Source: Lasiosphaeris hirsuta (Eukaryota; Ascomycota; Sordariomycetes; Sordariales; Lasiosphaeriaceae). Taken from it: a DNA stretch of 64,000 nucleotides. The stretch is taken from positions 1,364,001-1,428,000 of the forward strand of contig JAUKUA010000007.1 of the NCBI GenBank assembly GCA_030549175.1, in the 5' to 3' direction. This document shows positions 48,240 to 59,326 of the stretch, piece by piece. Under the pieces are notes generated by a model that was given only the letters and a program-made list of their open reading frames with translations, was not told where the DNA came from and made no database searches. The first letter of the stretch is position 1. Each line of letters opens with the position of its first letter. The position numbers and the translations under genes are program-made.

Positions 48240-50534
48240 ATGTCTGCAGAGGTCATCTCGCTGCTCTCGAGTCCCGATGTGCTGCCATCGCGGCCGCCTG
48301 CAGCGACAACAAATGCAACAGCAAAGAGGCCCACATCCGCACTTCACACGAAGCCCTCGCGCTTTGCGAGTCGACAAGACTTCAATCTCGACTCGGACCT
48401 GGATTTCGATTCCTTCGATCTAACCGCAGACTTCCCTCACAATGGCCCACCCAAAGGCCCGCAAAGACCCAATCTGGGCAGTGGCCATGTGAAACCGCCA
48501 GCCAGTCGAGCAGAGGAGTCAGCAATCAGTCGAGCAAACAAGCCATTCGTGGCCGACTCTTCGTGGTTTCTGTCAGATGACGACTTTTCGCTTAGCCGTC
48601 TTACCGGGGCCGGCGGTCCTTCGTCAAAGAGACAGCGTTTGAGTCCCGAAATCGATGACCATCGCAACCCAAGGACGGCGACCAAACCTCCAGGTCGTAT
48701 AAACTCATTCCCACCGGAAAACAACAACAGGCGTCCCAGCGCTCTTTCTCCCTGTGCCAGTGCCAGATCATCCAGGCCGGCACCGACTCGCCAGCCCACA
48801 TCCATCCAGCCGTCTTCTTCTAGCCACACGAACGCAATCCCGCGAGAAAATGGCAGGAGTCTTTCCAGTGTTTCTCCTTCCCATGTCAGTGCCAGACCGA
48901 CTAAGCCAAGACCGACCTACCTGACCCTCGACGATGAAATGTTTGCAAGTTCCTCCCCGAGGAACAAGGAAAACAAATCGGCACCTCCCGTCAGAAGCCA
49001 CGTAGTGATCGACGATGATACGGATCCTTTTATCAGCAGCTCGCTAGTACGACCCGAACCGCCCACACAGCCAGCACCGAGGAAGGCGGCAGCGTGGGAT
49101 CCAATATCCAGCTCTGCGCCGCTCCCGGCTCTTGAGAATAACGAGCCACGCGTGCCGGCCACCTCCTTGCGTAGAAACTACTCCGAGATTATCACCCTCG
49201 ATGATTCTGACGATTCTTTGGCCGATCCGTCAGAGGACGAAGACTTTCCGAACCTCGCAACGGTTGACGGGGCTGAGTTGCGAGCCAAAGCATATGCATT
49301 CAAGACCTTTGAGCCCTCATCAAAAAAGCAAGGACGGAGGTCGAAACCACAACTTAGGATTGGAAGCACTAACGATAGGCCTCGGGCGCCAGCTACGAAA
49401 AAGAGTGCCGAGGAAAAGGAAAAGAAAAGGGAAGAAAAGGCGGCCGCACGCGAGGCCGAGAAGGAGCGCAAGCGCATCGAAAAGGAACGGGCCAAAGAAA
49501 ACAGGGCACTCGAGAGGGAGAAGGCCGCTGCTTTGGCCGCGGTGAATAAGATACGGACAGACAAGAAGGTCTCCACCCCCGAGATGATCGTTGACTTCCC
49601 GACGTCTATAAACTACACCATCAAGCTGCAGGCCGAGACTCTGCTCAAGGACTTGGACGTCGAAAGTTCCTCCTGGCACTCTCCAGTAGAAAATGTAGTC
49701 AAGTGGCGCCGGAAAATTAAGTCCCGGTACAACGAAGAGCTCGAACACTGGGAGCCCATCCCCATGCGGGTCGAGTCCGAGACATACGCCATGGTCATCG
49801 TGCCCGCCGACCAGTTCGTTGAGCTCGCGCTGGGCCAGAGCAACAACACCCTCGAGTCCCACGTCGTCCAGATGCAGACCCACTTCCCCAGCCATACCAT
49901 CATATACCTCCTGGAAGGGATAAGTCTGTGGCTCCGCAAAAACCGCACGGTACGCAACCGCCAGTTCGTCTCAGCCGTGCGCGACGGCCTCGGAGGCGAG
50001 CAAGCTGATGCGCCACCCCCGAGCACCCAAAGCCGGCGGCGTAAAGCTGCCCCGGTCTACATCGATGAGGACACAATCGAAGACGCCCTCCTCCAGCTCC
50101 AAGTCCTCCACGGCGCCCTCATCCACCACACCTCCCTACCGTTGGAAACGGCCCAGTGGATCGCCGTCTTCACGCAGCACATCAGCACAGTACCTTACCG
50201 TCGGCAGCGCGAGGAGACGAATGCCGCGTCCGCTGGTTTCTGCATGGAGTCCGGGCAGGTGCGCACCGGCGACGGCGCCCGCGACACGTACCTGCGCATG
50301 CTGCAGGAGGTCGGGCGCGTGACGGCTCCCATCGCGTACGGCATCGCAAGCGAGTACGACAGCGTAGCCAAGCTAGTCCGCGGGCTCGAGGAGCACGGGC
50401 CCTTGGTGCTTGAGAAAGTGCGCAAGAGCGCCAACAAAGACGGGGCCTACTCAGACCGCACGGTCGGCCAGGCTGTAAGTCGGAGGTTGCATAAGATCTT
50501 TACGGGGAGGGAGGAGGGGAGTACGGATATTTAA
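48240..50534 (+). CDS. eme1: Crossover-junction endonuclease subunit EME1/Mms4-like (ERCC4 fold)
   Basis: A single exon of 764 residues; ATG at 48240 is the first Met and follows a GTG that cannot start in eukaryotes. The first ~385 residues are Ser/Pro-rich and disordered. Residues ~388-440 form a highly charged Lys/Glu/Arg helix; ~450-680 match the ERCC4-type nuclease-like domain (EMIVDFPTSINYTIKLQ, YAMVIVPADQFVELAL, HTIIYLLEGISLWLRKN), and ~690-760 the helix-hairpin-helix. No intact ERK-D catalytic motif is visible in the ERCC4 domain, as expected for the non-catalytic partner of Mus81. The Mus81-Eme1 complex cuts Holliday junctions, 3' flaps and stalled forks in the nucleus. Four short hydrophobic-acidic motifs in the N-terminal part resemble SUMO-interacting motifs. 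Convergent with the downstream she4 gene. Confidence 0.9.
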   Translation: MSAEVISLLSSPDVLPSRPPAATTNATAKRPTSALHTKPSRFASRQDFNLDSDLDFDSFDLTADFPHNGPPKGPQRPNLGSGHVKPPASRAEESAISRANKPFVADSSWFLSDDDFSLSRLTGAGGPSSKRQRLSPEIDDHRNPRTATKPPGRINSFPPENNNRRPSALSPCASARSSRPAPTRQPTSIQPSSSSHTNAIPRENGRSLSSVSPSHVSARPTKPRPTYLTLDDEMFASSSPRNKENKSAPPVRSHVVIDDDTDPFISSSLVRPEPPTQPAPRKAAAWDPISSSAPLPALENNEPRVPATSLRRNYSEIITLDDSDDSLADPSEDEDFPNLATVDGAELRAKAYAFKTFEPSSKKQGRRSKPQLRIGSTNDRPRAPATKKSAEEKEKKREEKAAAREAEKERKRIEKERAKENRALEREKAAALAAVNKIRTDKKVSTPEMIVDFPTSINYTIKLQAETLLKDLDVESSSWHSPVENVVKWRRKIKSRYNEELEHWEPIPMRVESETYAMVIVPADQFVELALGQSNNTLESHVVQMQTHFPSHTIIYLLEGISLWLRKNRTVRNRQFVSAVRDGLGGEQADAPPPSTQSRRRKAAPVYIDEDTIEDALLQLQVLHGALIHHTSLPLETAQWIAVFTQHISTVPYRRQREETNAASAGFCMESGQVRTGDGARDTYLRMLQEVGRVTAPIAYGIASEYDSVAKLVRGLEEHGPLVLEKVRKSANKDGAYSDRTVGQAVSRRLHKIFTGREEGSTDI

Positions 50535-51261
50535 CGGTGGCGCATGAACAGGAGCATGGGACTGCAGGAGTCAAGGTTTACATGTTTGAAGCGCATGGTT
50601 ATCACGGATTCACGGATGGTGTTTGTTGGCTAATTCACCGTACATATCTAACAGCCAGATTTGAGCCGGGTCTTGAGCAATTCTTCCGGCGGTATTAGTG
50701 AGACGAGGCGACAACTTTCGGGATCCATTTCCCCTCTACCCTCTTTTGGTGTTGACGGGGTATATACTTGACGTATAGAATCTTGCCTCTACTAGATAGA
50801 GGTGGGAGCCCTCCCTGAGAATAGCACTTCAGGGAAAAGTTGCGTACCTTACAATCCAATCCTGTTTTAAGGTACCGGTTATACCTTCTAAAATGCTAGA
50901 AACTCCATTGTTGATGACAAAAGGGCCATGATGTAGACCAATTGTGCCTTTCTAGATTTTAGTATGCCCTTTTTCATTCATGGAAAGGCTTTATCGAGGC
51001 GTCAATATCCCTCACATTCCCGTCGCAGGCATACTTCCGCCAGTGGCTCTTCAACCATTCTTAAGCACAGACTACAAGCAGACCAATTCAGAGCAGCTCA
51101 TTTCATTCCATAGGATGCGTGCCAATACCGACAGCAATATCAACCAGGTAAACATTCTCAGCCCAAGTCACAAGGCTCCCCAGCTCCAATGCTTTGATCC
51201 CCCGCTAGGTAAGGTGCTCAATCTTTCATCTACTTTGTCCTTGACAATAGAAACCTTGGGT
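50535..51261. other. Convergent 3' region, eme1/she4
   Basis: This 727-base stretch lies between two stop codons facing each other. It is fairly AT-rich and should hold both 3' UTRs. The plus-strand open frame at 50980-51318 overlaps the she4 terminus and is not credible as a gene. Confidence 0.65.
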
Positions 51262-53438
51262 TTACGCCTGCTCAAGGAACAATTTGAGCGCCTGGACAGT
51301 GACCTCGACTACTTCTGACCTCCTACTCTTCTTTGCACATTCCGTGAGCACCTCGATGGCCCCCGCGGCGCCCAACGCTTCCCTCGCCAGCTTTCCAATT
51401 TCGCCATCAGTTGCCGCCATATTGTAAGCGACAAACACCCCCCGGTGCCTGAGATCCTCACTCTCTTCCTTGCACAGCCCCAGTACAACCTGGCAGCCGC
51501 GCTCGCGTGACGCAATAGCACGCACGACACCTTCATGTCCTGTCAGACTAGCTAATGCACCGCCGGCAGCGCTGCGCGTTGCTTCGTCCTCGGAGTCGGC
51601 TAGGGCCACGAGCACCTTGAGTCGGTCGTTCGCCTGTGTCTTCCCATCGGCATATAGCGCAACAGCGTCGGTAGCGCTCTGCACAATATTACAGACGAGC
51701 TCGACGGCAGCCGTGGTGACGCGGGCATTGGAGCTCAGGAGTTGGTCTTCAATGTCGTTCCAGGCAATACGCACGATGCTGTGGCGTGTGTCGTCGTCAG
51801 TTGAAGCCAAGTTTGTCAAAGCCATTAGCGCCTCAAAGGTTGGGAGGAGGTCGCGAGTTTCGGCATCGGGATCTGGCGCGATTATTGATGCCAGCGGTCG
51901 AATAGCGTTGCTCTGGGGAATTGGCCGCGTCCCACCAAAAACATGGGCCGGGTTTGTCGATATAAGAATGCGAGCCAAAGCCTGGGCGGCGGTCCGGCGG
52001 GCCTTGGAGTCTGTCTCGGGCAATGCAGCCCATGCGGCGATGAGTAGACGAACTGCACCTTGCTGGGCTAGTTGTCCGCGAAGTGCTACTGTCATGGAGA
52101 GGGAGTATATGATGGATATGATGAGCGATACGGATGCTACGGAGCCATTTTTGCTATGTGAGACGAGAACAGGAATGACGCCAGCTTCGTAAACACGTTT
52201 GCACCGCTCCGAGACGTGGTCATTATCATTCAGGGAGTCTGGCTGCAGCTTTCCGGCCGCATTCGCGTATGCCTTCAACTGGTTCATCCTCTTCTCCTCC
52301 TCGGATCGGACAGGTTGGTACACGGTCAGGTTGACAAGAATGCTGAGGGCGCCGTATGTCAGGGGTGACTTGGGGGGAGCTCCTTCGAGCGTCTTCACGA
52401 GGCCACGTAGGAAATCCTTATTCTTGGATAAGTCTTCCTTTACTTTTGATTGCAGGGACGCATAGGCCAACCCCTCAATCGAGGTTTGAGCCGAGTGTTC
52501 GGGGTTCTTCAGAAGCATATTGGTGAACATCTTAGACAGATCTTCCACGCTGGTTGTGGCAGGCTGTACCCGGGGCCCGGAGGCATCGGAAGGTCTTGGG
52601 GTTTGAACTGCCTTCAAGCCTGATGTCAGTCGGACATCCATCAGCACGAGACGGCGGCAGGATCGGAAGGAGGTGTGTTAAGGCGGTTGCTAACCCTGAG
52701 TTTCGCCAAGACCACAGCGGCGAGGTTCTGGACATGCAGGGAGTGCCTCCTCATAGAGATAGACCCTTCCTGCAGATTCACGCCAGGATCGGCAGCGTAC
52801 ATGGCCTTGACGACATCCTCGGGATCCTGGTCTATAATCTCCTCCAGCCACTCGCTGCAATACTTCAGAACAGCCTCTCGGCAGTTTGCATGCATGCAGG
52901 CGGCATTGAGCATCTCGAGGCAAGCCGTCTCAACTTTCCTGCTCTTCCACTTCCGCCTCATAAGCGGGCCGAGGCTAGCAAGAAAGCCCTCGCTGAGAAA
53001 CAGCTCGGATGTGAGGTCGGGCACAATGGGGAAGATAGTGGCGGCAACGCAAAAGGCGACGATGTAGTCATCATAGGTGCCTCTTCGAACCCGGTCATGG
53101 AAGAAGTCGGACAGCTTCCTGTTCCCGTCTTCACCGGAGGCCTCGAGGTAGGCCGAGGTGCACAGGGCAGCATGGCCTCGCACAATGTCGGGTTGTCTCA
53201 TGTCCAGGTAGCACAGGATGGTGTCGACGCAGTCCCCGTCAATGACCTTAGTAATGGTGGGCTCGTGCTTCTTGGCCAGCTCGACATCGTCGTGGAGAAG
53301 TTTCGTGAGCTTCCCCAGGTCACGGACTGTCTCCTCGTCTTCCTGACCGCCCTCCATCAATCGCGCGAAGAGGAGCAAAGTCTGGTCTTCTCTCCCCAAC
53401 TCGGCGAGCTGGCGATCGGAATCGGCGGCTGCAGCCAT
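51262..53438 (-). CDS. cro1/she4: UCS-domain myosin chaperone She4/CRO1 (UNC-45 family)
   Basis: Exon 1 (53438-52695) and exon 2 (52611-51262) give 697 residues. The 83-base intron uses donor GTTAGC and acceptor AAG; the nearer CAG acceptor at ~52622 would break the frame, so the AAG is chosen by frame (KLR joined to AVQTPRPS), which leaves slight uncertainty of a few residues. The protein is all-helical, with armadillo-like repeats and the UCS region in the C-terminal half (GAIEVLTECAKKSRRSE near the end, DLRHRGVFVAYNMA). There is no N-terminal TPR, as in fungal members. UCS proteins fold and stabilise myosin motor domains and are needed for actin-based polarity, endocytosis and septation; CRO1 in Podospora is needed for syncytial development. 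Divergent from tfb4. Confidence 0.93.
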
Positions 53439-54402
53439 GGTGCCAAATTTGTGCCAGTATATGCCAGTATGTGCCGATGGAGGGGCAGTTCCTTGTTTTG
53501 GCAGTGTCTGGTGCCTGGTAATGGAGGGGCAGCCCCTAGGGCGATAGGTTGCGATGGCGAGATTGTTTTTTTATTTTTATTTTTTACAAGACGATCGAGG
53601 GGTCCTGCGTAAGGGCAGGGGACGCGGGAATTGATGCTTGTCCGACTTGTCTAGATTGCCTGGTTCGTTTCGTATGTTTGGCTCGTTTGGGCTGGTGGGA
53701 GATGAGAGTTGCGGACTGAGAAGGAACGGGGAGGAGGGTTAGGTAGGAAGGGGAGAAGAGAGAACGGCTGCGGCTTATCTCACTGGGCGGATTGTTGGAT
53801 GCGTGAAGTTACCTCGCCCCCAACGGTACGACCGTAACGTGATGCAGAATTCCCGCGAGCCTACCTTGACAATGGAGAAGCTTGGGAGCGTGGGATGTCC
53901 CTGGCGGAAACCCAAAGCGAGCCTAGGGTTCAGTCTCATGGGAGCAGCCGCTGACAGCTGATTGCCCCGCCATCTGCCATCCCACGCGCTCCGGGGCGCT
54001 CAACGAAGTATGGTGGGGCATCTCCCAAAATTCAATCGAAGTCATTGCACTGCACATGCGCGCACGTGTTGACGTGAGCTGTGAGCCAGCAGCAGCGACT
54101 CGCTTCCGTGGGGTTTTCTCGACATCGCGTCTCGCCGTTGAGCGAGGAAAGTGGAGGCAGCGATCGCAACACTTGAAGGATATCCTTCTGCATCTTCAAT
54201 GACCGGGTCCTCCTCACCACCGGCAGTCAGCAGCTGATATCGATAGCTGCTACTGGAAGTGTAGTACCCCGGACTTAGGAACCTGGAATCGGCACCGGGC
54301 AAGCTCAAAGGCGAGCCGCGCACAGACAATTGAATCTTGAATCTTTCGGCTGCTGCCGCCCCGACGTCGAGACCCCAAGGCTCCAACCCCACAGCCGTCA
54401 AG
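53439..54402. other. Divergent promoter region, she4/tfb4
   Basis: This 964-base spacer is shared by two genes transcribed away from each other. It includes a T/A-rich stretch at about 53565-53590 and a CA-rich pre-ATG segment before tfb4. No other gene. Confidence 0.7.
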
Positions 54403-55584
54403 ATGAATGTTCACGATGCCGTCGACGCTTCAGAGCACTACGAGGTGTACAACACTGAAGATGTGCCGTCACTATGCACCATCATCATCGACACCAACCC
54501 GCGGGCCTGGGCGGCTCTCGCTGACGTGATCCCCATCTCTAGGGCGATGGCGAACATACTAATCTTTGTCAACGCCCACCTCGCCTTCAACCACTCCAAC
54601 CAGGTTGCCCTCATAGCATCCCACTCCAACCGCGCTGTGTGGCTCTATCCCACTGCCCCGAAGCAATCGCCCCCACGATCCGAAGATGTCGAGATGCGAG
54701 ACCTTACGGCCCCGGCCGTTACAAACGAGCCGCAGCCGACACACTCGGCGAACAAATACCCGCAGTTCGCCCAGATCGAGACCACCCTCCTCGCATCCCT
54801 CCGCGCTCTGATCGACGACACCACGGCCGCCGACCTGACCCCGACCACCACCCAGATGTCGGGCGCCCTGACCCTCGCTCTCACCCACATCAACAAGACC
54901 GCCCTCTCTCTCACAGCCGCCCGCTCCGCCGCCAACGATGGCGGTGGCGCCGGCGGCGCGGTCACAAACGCGGGGGGTGGTCTCGCGGGCCTGCACGCGC
55001 GCATCCTAGTCATCTCGGTCAGCGACAGCAGCGCAGCACAGTACATTCCTACCATGAACTCTGTCTTTGCTGCCGCACACGCGCGTATCGCCATCAACAC
55101 ACTCGCGCTGCGGGGGAGCGCGACGTTCTTGCAGCAGGCCAGCTTCATCACGCGCGGCACCTTTGTGCGCGCGACCGAGCCCCGCGGCCTGCTGCAGTAC
55201 CTGATGCTCGGCTTCAGCAGCGGTGGCGCGCCCTCGGCGTCGGCGGGCGGAGCCGTCTCGGGCAAGGGGGGTAAGAAGGGGACCGCCGCCGCCCAGCGAG
55301 GGGGCAAGGGGAAGAAGCTGGGACTCAATGCTAGCGTGGCCGATTTGCTGGTGACGCCGAGCGCCGATACCGTCGACTTCCGCGCGGCGTGCTTCTGCCA
55401 CCGCAACGTCATCGACACCGGCTTTGTATGCAGCATATGTCTGAGCATATTTTGCGAGGTGCCTGATGGAGGCGAGTGTCTGACGTGCGGAACCAAGCTC
55501 GCTCTGGGCAATTACGGGGCCCGACCCATTGTCTCGCCTAATTCCAAGAGAAAGAGGAAGGCTGGGTCAAATGGCGAGGCATGA
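54403..55584 (+). CDS. tfb4: TFIIH core subunit Tfb4 (p34)
   Basis: Single exon, 393 residues. The ATG at 54403 is chosen because MNVHDAVDASEHYEVY leads straight into the domain; an upstream in-frame ATG at 54337 would add 22 unconserved residues. Residues ~24-270 are the von Willebrand A-like fold of Tfb4 (PSLCTIIIDTNPRAW, ILIFVNAHLAFNHSNQVALI, RILVISVSDSSAAQYI, PTMNSVFAAAHARIAINTLAL). A Gly/Lys-rich loop (~280-306) precedes the C-terminal zinc finger, with cysteines at about 330, 332, 343, 346, 351, 359 and 362. The tail is a basic nuclear-localisation-like SKRKRKAG. Tfb4 pairs with Ssl1 in the TFIIH core and acts in promoter opening and nucleotide-excision repair. Gly/Ala-rich inserts near 179-195 are common in fungal versions. 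Confidence 0.96.
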   Translation: MNVHDAVDASEHYEVYNTEDVPSLCTIIIDTNPRAWAALADVIPISRAMANILIFVNAHLAFNHSNQVALIASHSNRAVWLYPTAPKQSPPRSEDVEMRDLTAPAVTNEPQPTHSANKYPQFAQIETTLLASLRALIDDTTAADLTPTTTQMSGALTLALTHINKTALSLTAARSAANDGGGAGGAVTNAGGGLAGLHARILVISVSDSSAAQYIPTMNSVFAAAHARIAINTLALRGSATFLQQASFITRGTFVRATEPRGLLQYLMLGFSSGGAPSASAGGAVSGKGGKKGTAAAQRGGKGKKLGLNASVADLLVTPSADTVDFRAACFCHRNVIDTGFVCSICLSIFCEVPDGGECLTCGTKLALGNYGARPIVSPNSKRKRKAGSNGEA

Positions 55585-56221
55585 AAAGGGGGCCGACACC
55601 TAGTAAGGGTCTATTCTTTTGGAAAACAGCATATTCAGGCGGTTTCTGTGTACTGCTTAATTGGAGGGGGCGTAGGTTTTTCAGCGGCGTCTCAACGGCA
55701 AGGACGGGGAGTGTCCGGACAAGTACACTGGCGTTTACTAGAATCGGGGTGGATTGTATCCATAAAGTTGCTTATAGATATCGATGGCGAACATCGAGAA
55801 AATTGCTTCTGCCCACCTTGCATGCGGTAGGTAGCTCATAGCCACAGTAGCAGCATTGGTTCAGACGAAATATCAATAGTTGACACTAACAACTACATAT
55901 CTTCCATCACGATTCACGACATTCAACACTGGAGCAAAATGTAACTTGGGGAAAACCCTTTATTGAACTTAAAACGTTGTATGCCTTGCGAACCTGCCAG
56001 GGTAGACGAGCATGCTAGACTAGGGCGGGGCGACAAAAAGAGCGAACGCCAACTCCACCCAGACCCGCGATGGCGCAATACTTCGAATGTCGCAAGTGTA
56101 TCCCGCAAGTCAATTTTGGCCGTTGCCCCTCGGAAGGCAGCCAGCAGGATACTGCGGACCCTCACACTAGACAACTCAACCCAACGCCCAGTCTTGCTCA
56201 GTCGAGTATGGTCCCCCCACC
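55585..56221. other. Convergent 3' region, tfb4/taspase
   Basis: This 637-base spacer between facing stop codons contains only presumed 3' UTR sequence. No gene seen. Confidence 0.7.
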
Positions 56222-58156
56222 TCAGTCGGCCCTCACCTTTCTCCCGCCCTGCGCCACTGGCCGGATCTTACCCAGCCGGGACATGACGCACAGCGGCTCG
56301 CGCTCGGCCGATGACATGGACGCAAGCGCAAACGAGTCGGTGTTGTGGGCAAAGTAGAAGTAGAGGCCCGAGCGGTCCTTCTTGACGGCCATGACGCCGA
56401 TGGCACCCGTCGATGGCTGGTGGCGCACGCCCGGGTGGCCCATGAAGTCGTCGAGGATGAAGGCTTCCATTAGGCTATGCTCATCGAGCTCCTCGATGCT
56501 GCGCCCGCCGGGCCCGCGGCGCGTCCCGTTGAAGAGGCGCTCCGCGCACTTGGCTGAGGCAAGCGAGGTCGCCATGTGCTCGCCCGTCCCGCTCGTCACT
56601 GCCGCTACGCAGGCCTGCTCTTCGTCATCGGGATCTTCGGGGATTATTGCTGTGCCGATTCCTACCAGGGCGGCGGGCCCGATACGGCCGCGGTGCTTCA
56701 TCCCGATGCCGCCGGATGAGGAACCGGCGGCCATATGACCTTTGAGGTCTATGGCAATGGCGCCTACGGTGTCGGTTACCAGATCTGGGTCCAAATTTGT
56801 GCTAGGATCTAGGCTGGAGAAGTCGGAGTTTGTGTCGATGTCATCATCAAGGCTTGCGTCGCTTGCGGTGCGCTTTACACCAGCACGCGCTGTGCTTGAG
56901 CCTTCTGTCTTGGTTTGGTTGTCGAGAGCGTTGACAAATTCCTGGAATTCGATGTCTGTCAGATCATCATCTGCATCTGCACTCACGGACCCGTCGTGTG
57001 GTGAAGCCGGCGGGGAAAGGGCTTTGCCCACGCCAGCAATGACTGAACGGTATGTGGTCGAGTCATCGCTAAGGCTTTTGTGCACTCTCGGCCGTTTTAC
57101 CGAGCAGGCACTTGTCCGTGACTGGAAAGCCGTACTCATGAATCCAAGGGGGCTTCGATCTGTGTTTTTGCTTACGTTGGGCGCCGTTCTCTGTGCTAGG
57201 CCCATAGAGCGGGCTGTGACCGGCGTGGTTGTGATGATAGGGGTCGCAATCTCGGCAACGGGGGTTCCACTGTTATAGGGGGAATCGGGTTGACCCTCGT
57301 TCCAGGTACCGGTAAGGATAGCACTCGCGTGATCTCGGCGTTGGGTTGCACCGGCTGGAATGGCGGCCTTCTCGTAATCCCCTGGTGTCGGGCTTCTAGA
57401 CTCAGTCTCGGCTTGTTTCGAGACGGTGCCCGCAGAAGGAGCCAGCCTCGCCTCGGCCTTCCTCAAATCCTGATTCCAGCGGACATAACGGTCTCTGGCA
57501 TTCTTCGAAGTCAGATACTCGTTGAGCGTTGTCGTCATGCCATGCTCCTCGGCAAAAAGCTTTGCGCCGATGCCCACGAGGATGTTGGGCGGGACTCTGC
57601 GAAGGGACAGCGGCTGGCTACTTGTGTCTAGGATCATCTTGGCCAGAGAGATGGGGTTCTTGATTCCTAGATACACAACAAATGGGGATCAGATCAGCTC
57701 ACTCCTCGGATATTCTGGAATAGTAGTGGCCGTACCGGGCACAGCACCGCAAGCTCCGCTTCGGCCTAAGTGGTCAACAATGGTCGCATCGCACTCGACA
57801 ACGCCATCCATGTTGAGGTTGCTCCCAAAGCCAGCATTGGTGATCTCCTTGTCCTCGAGGCACTTGATTGCGGCCTCGACGGCCTCGGGCGCAGTGGCGC
57901 CGGCTTTGAGAAATCGCATGCCTACACGGGCGGCCCTTTTCACAACTGTTAGCAGCTGTCTTGTGCAATGAAATTTGCCCCCGACTCACTCGCTGCATGC
58001 CTCGAGATGGACCTTCTCGTTTGCAACACTGTGATATCCTGCTCCCGCATGAATAAAGATAGCGGCCACCGGCCTCGTCCCACGCTTCCGCACTCGGTCA
58101 TTGCTACCATCTCCCCCATTTGCTAAGGAGGGTAGCTCTCTCCAGGTGGGCGTCAT
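56222..58156 (-). CDS. Threonine aspartase (taspase-1-like, Ntn-hydrolase/asparaginase-2 family)
   Basis: Exons 58156-57990, 57935-57736 and 57666-56222 give 603 residues. The family is type-2 asparaginase/taspase: the precursor cuts itself before a Thr that becomes the nucleophile of the beta subunit. That Thr is residue 421 in DTVGAIAID, followed by the diagnostic GSSSGGIGMKHRGRIG. Other motifs: AAIFIHAGAGYHS near the N-terminus, NAGFGSNLNMDGVVECDA, and GRSGACGAVPGIKNPISLA spanning intron 2. Human taspase-1 has 420 residues with Thr234; here about 190 extra polar, Ser/Thr/Asp-rich residues sit between the alpha fold and the nucleophile, presumably a disordered loop. In animals taspase cleaves MLL and TFIIA; substrates in fungi are unknown to me. 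ATG 58156 is the first Met that keeps the conserved start; shares a 1.17-kb upstream spacer with arp3. Confidence 0.9.
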
Positions 58157-59326
58157 TGTACTTTGCGCGTAGGTTGATGCCGGCCTTTGGCGCCTTTCGA
58201 TCGTAGTGTTGTGAGGGAGCTCAGGTCATACGGGGCTTGGACTCGGGTTTGAGGCGTAGGTAGACGACTAGGATGCAGCTCCGAGCAAATAAATGCAGAA
58301 GGAATATCCCCCCGTGGTGACCCTGAGCCCCGTAAATAAATATTGGATGAATGGGAACTCAGCAAGTGGCGAGTTGACCGGCCGCGGTTCGGATATTGGC
58401 AGTTGCCTCCAAAAGACCTTGGAGGAAACAATGTATATTATTGAATGATGTTCGATAAAGGTACTCTGGATGGGGGTCAGTGTGCTTCCCGGAGGAACTG
58501 GGCGAAATACCCAAAGGGGACGGCGAAACTTAGGTCGAAGTGAGGATTGGTAACAGAAGGGTTCATTGACTTTTGGTAGGTCACTCGATGGATCCAACAG
58601 AAGAGCAGAAAGTTGTGGCGATAATTCTGCAGTCATACAAATGGATGTGATAGCCTGGGGCAAGAGCAAGCGGTGGGTGAGCCGGGTGCTCCCGCTGTCA
58701 ATGCTGCCAATTACGAGGTGACGGCGGCGAGAGCTTCATCCCCTTGTTCTTGCCAAACTCGCTTTAGGGCCTAGGTCGATCGAGGTTGATGCTTTTAGAA
58801 GCGTTCTTGAGGCTGTGCCAGGAAGAACGAGCCATCATGAAGCCGTCGTGCACATTCTTGATTTCTGCTGCATTTCTCAGTTACAAGATTAACACATGTG
58901 GTGTTTCGAGATGCGCACGAGCTATCATCAAGTACCTGAGTGCTCCTCGTCCCTTTTTTCATTGCGCAAATGATGGGTCGATGTTTGTGGAGATAATCTT
59001 ACCTTGTCCATATACCTCAGTCACTCCGTGCCAAGTCCTCTGTGTGAGCACACTGTCTAATTGTGCAGGTGGAAACTGCACTTTCTGGCCCAATGCCCAG
59101 CCGTAGTTCCTGGCGGGGCTGCCTACGCACGAAACCGCAGCACCAAGCAGCCACGGCCACACGAGACCTGAGCTGTCAAGGCACGTAATCCGCATTCTTG
59201 GACCTCAACCTCCTCCCCCTCCCCCGCCTCGGCCTGCCCAAATTTCAACATCGCCAGTCGCTCCAGCACCCCGTTCCTTTGCGCAACAAGACAGCAACAG
59301 CTGCGCGCAGCAGCCGCTCCGCAACA
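58157..59326. other. Divergent promoter region, taspase/arp3
   Basis: This 1,170-base spacer serves two divergent genes. The segment just before arp3 is rich in CAAC and GCAGC, like a 5' leader. No additional gene or RNA seen. Confidence 0.7.

Noticed and set aside
54645..55511. 288-codon antisense frame over tfb4
   Set aside because: Antisense shadow caused by GC-rich third positions of tfb4.
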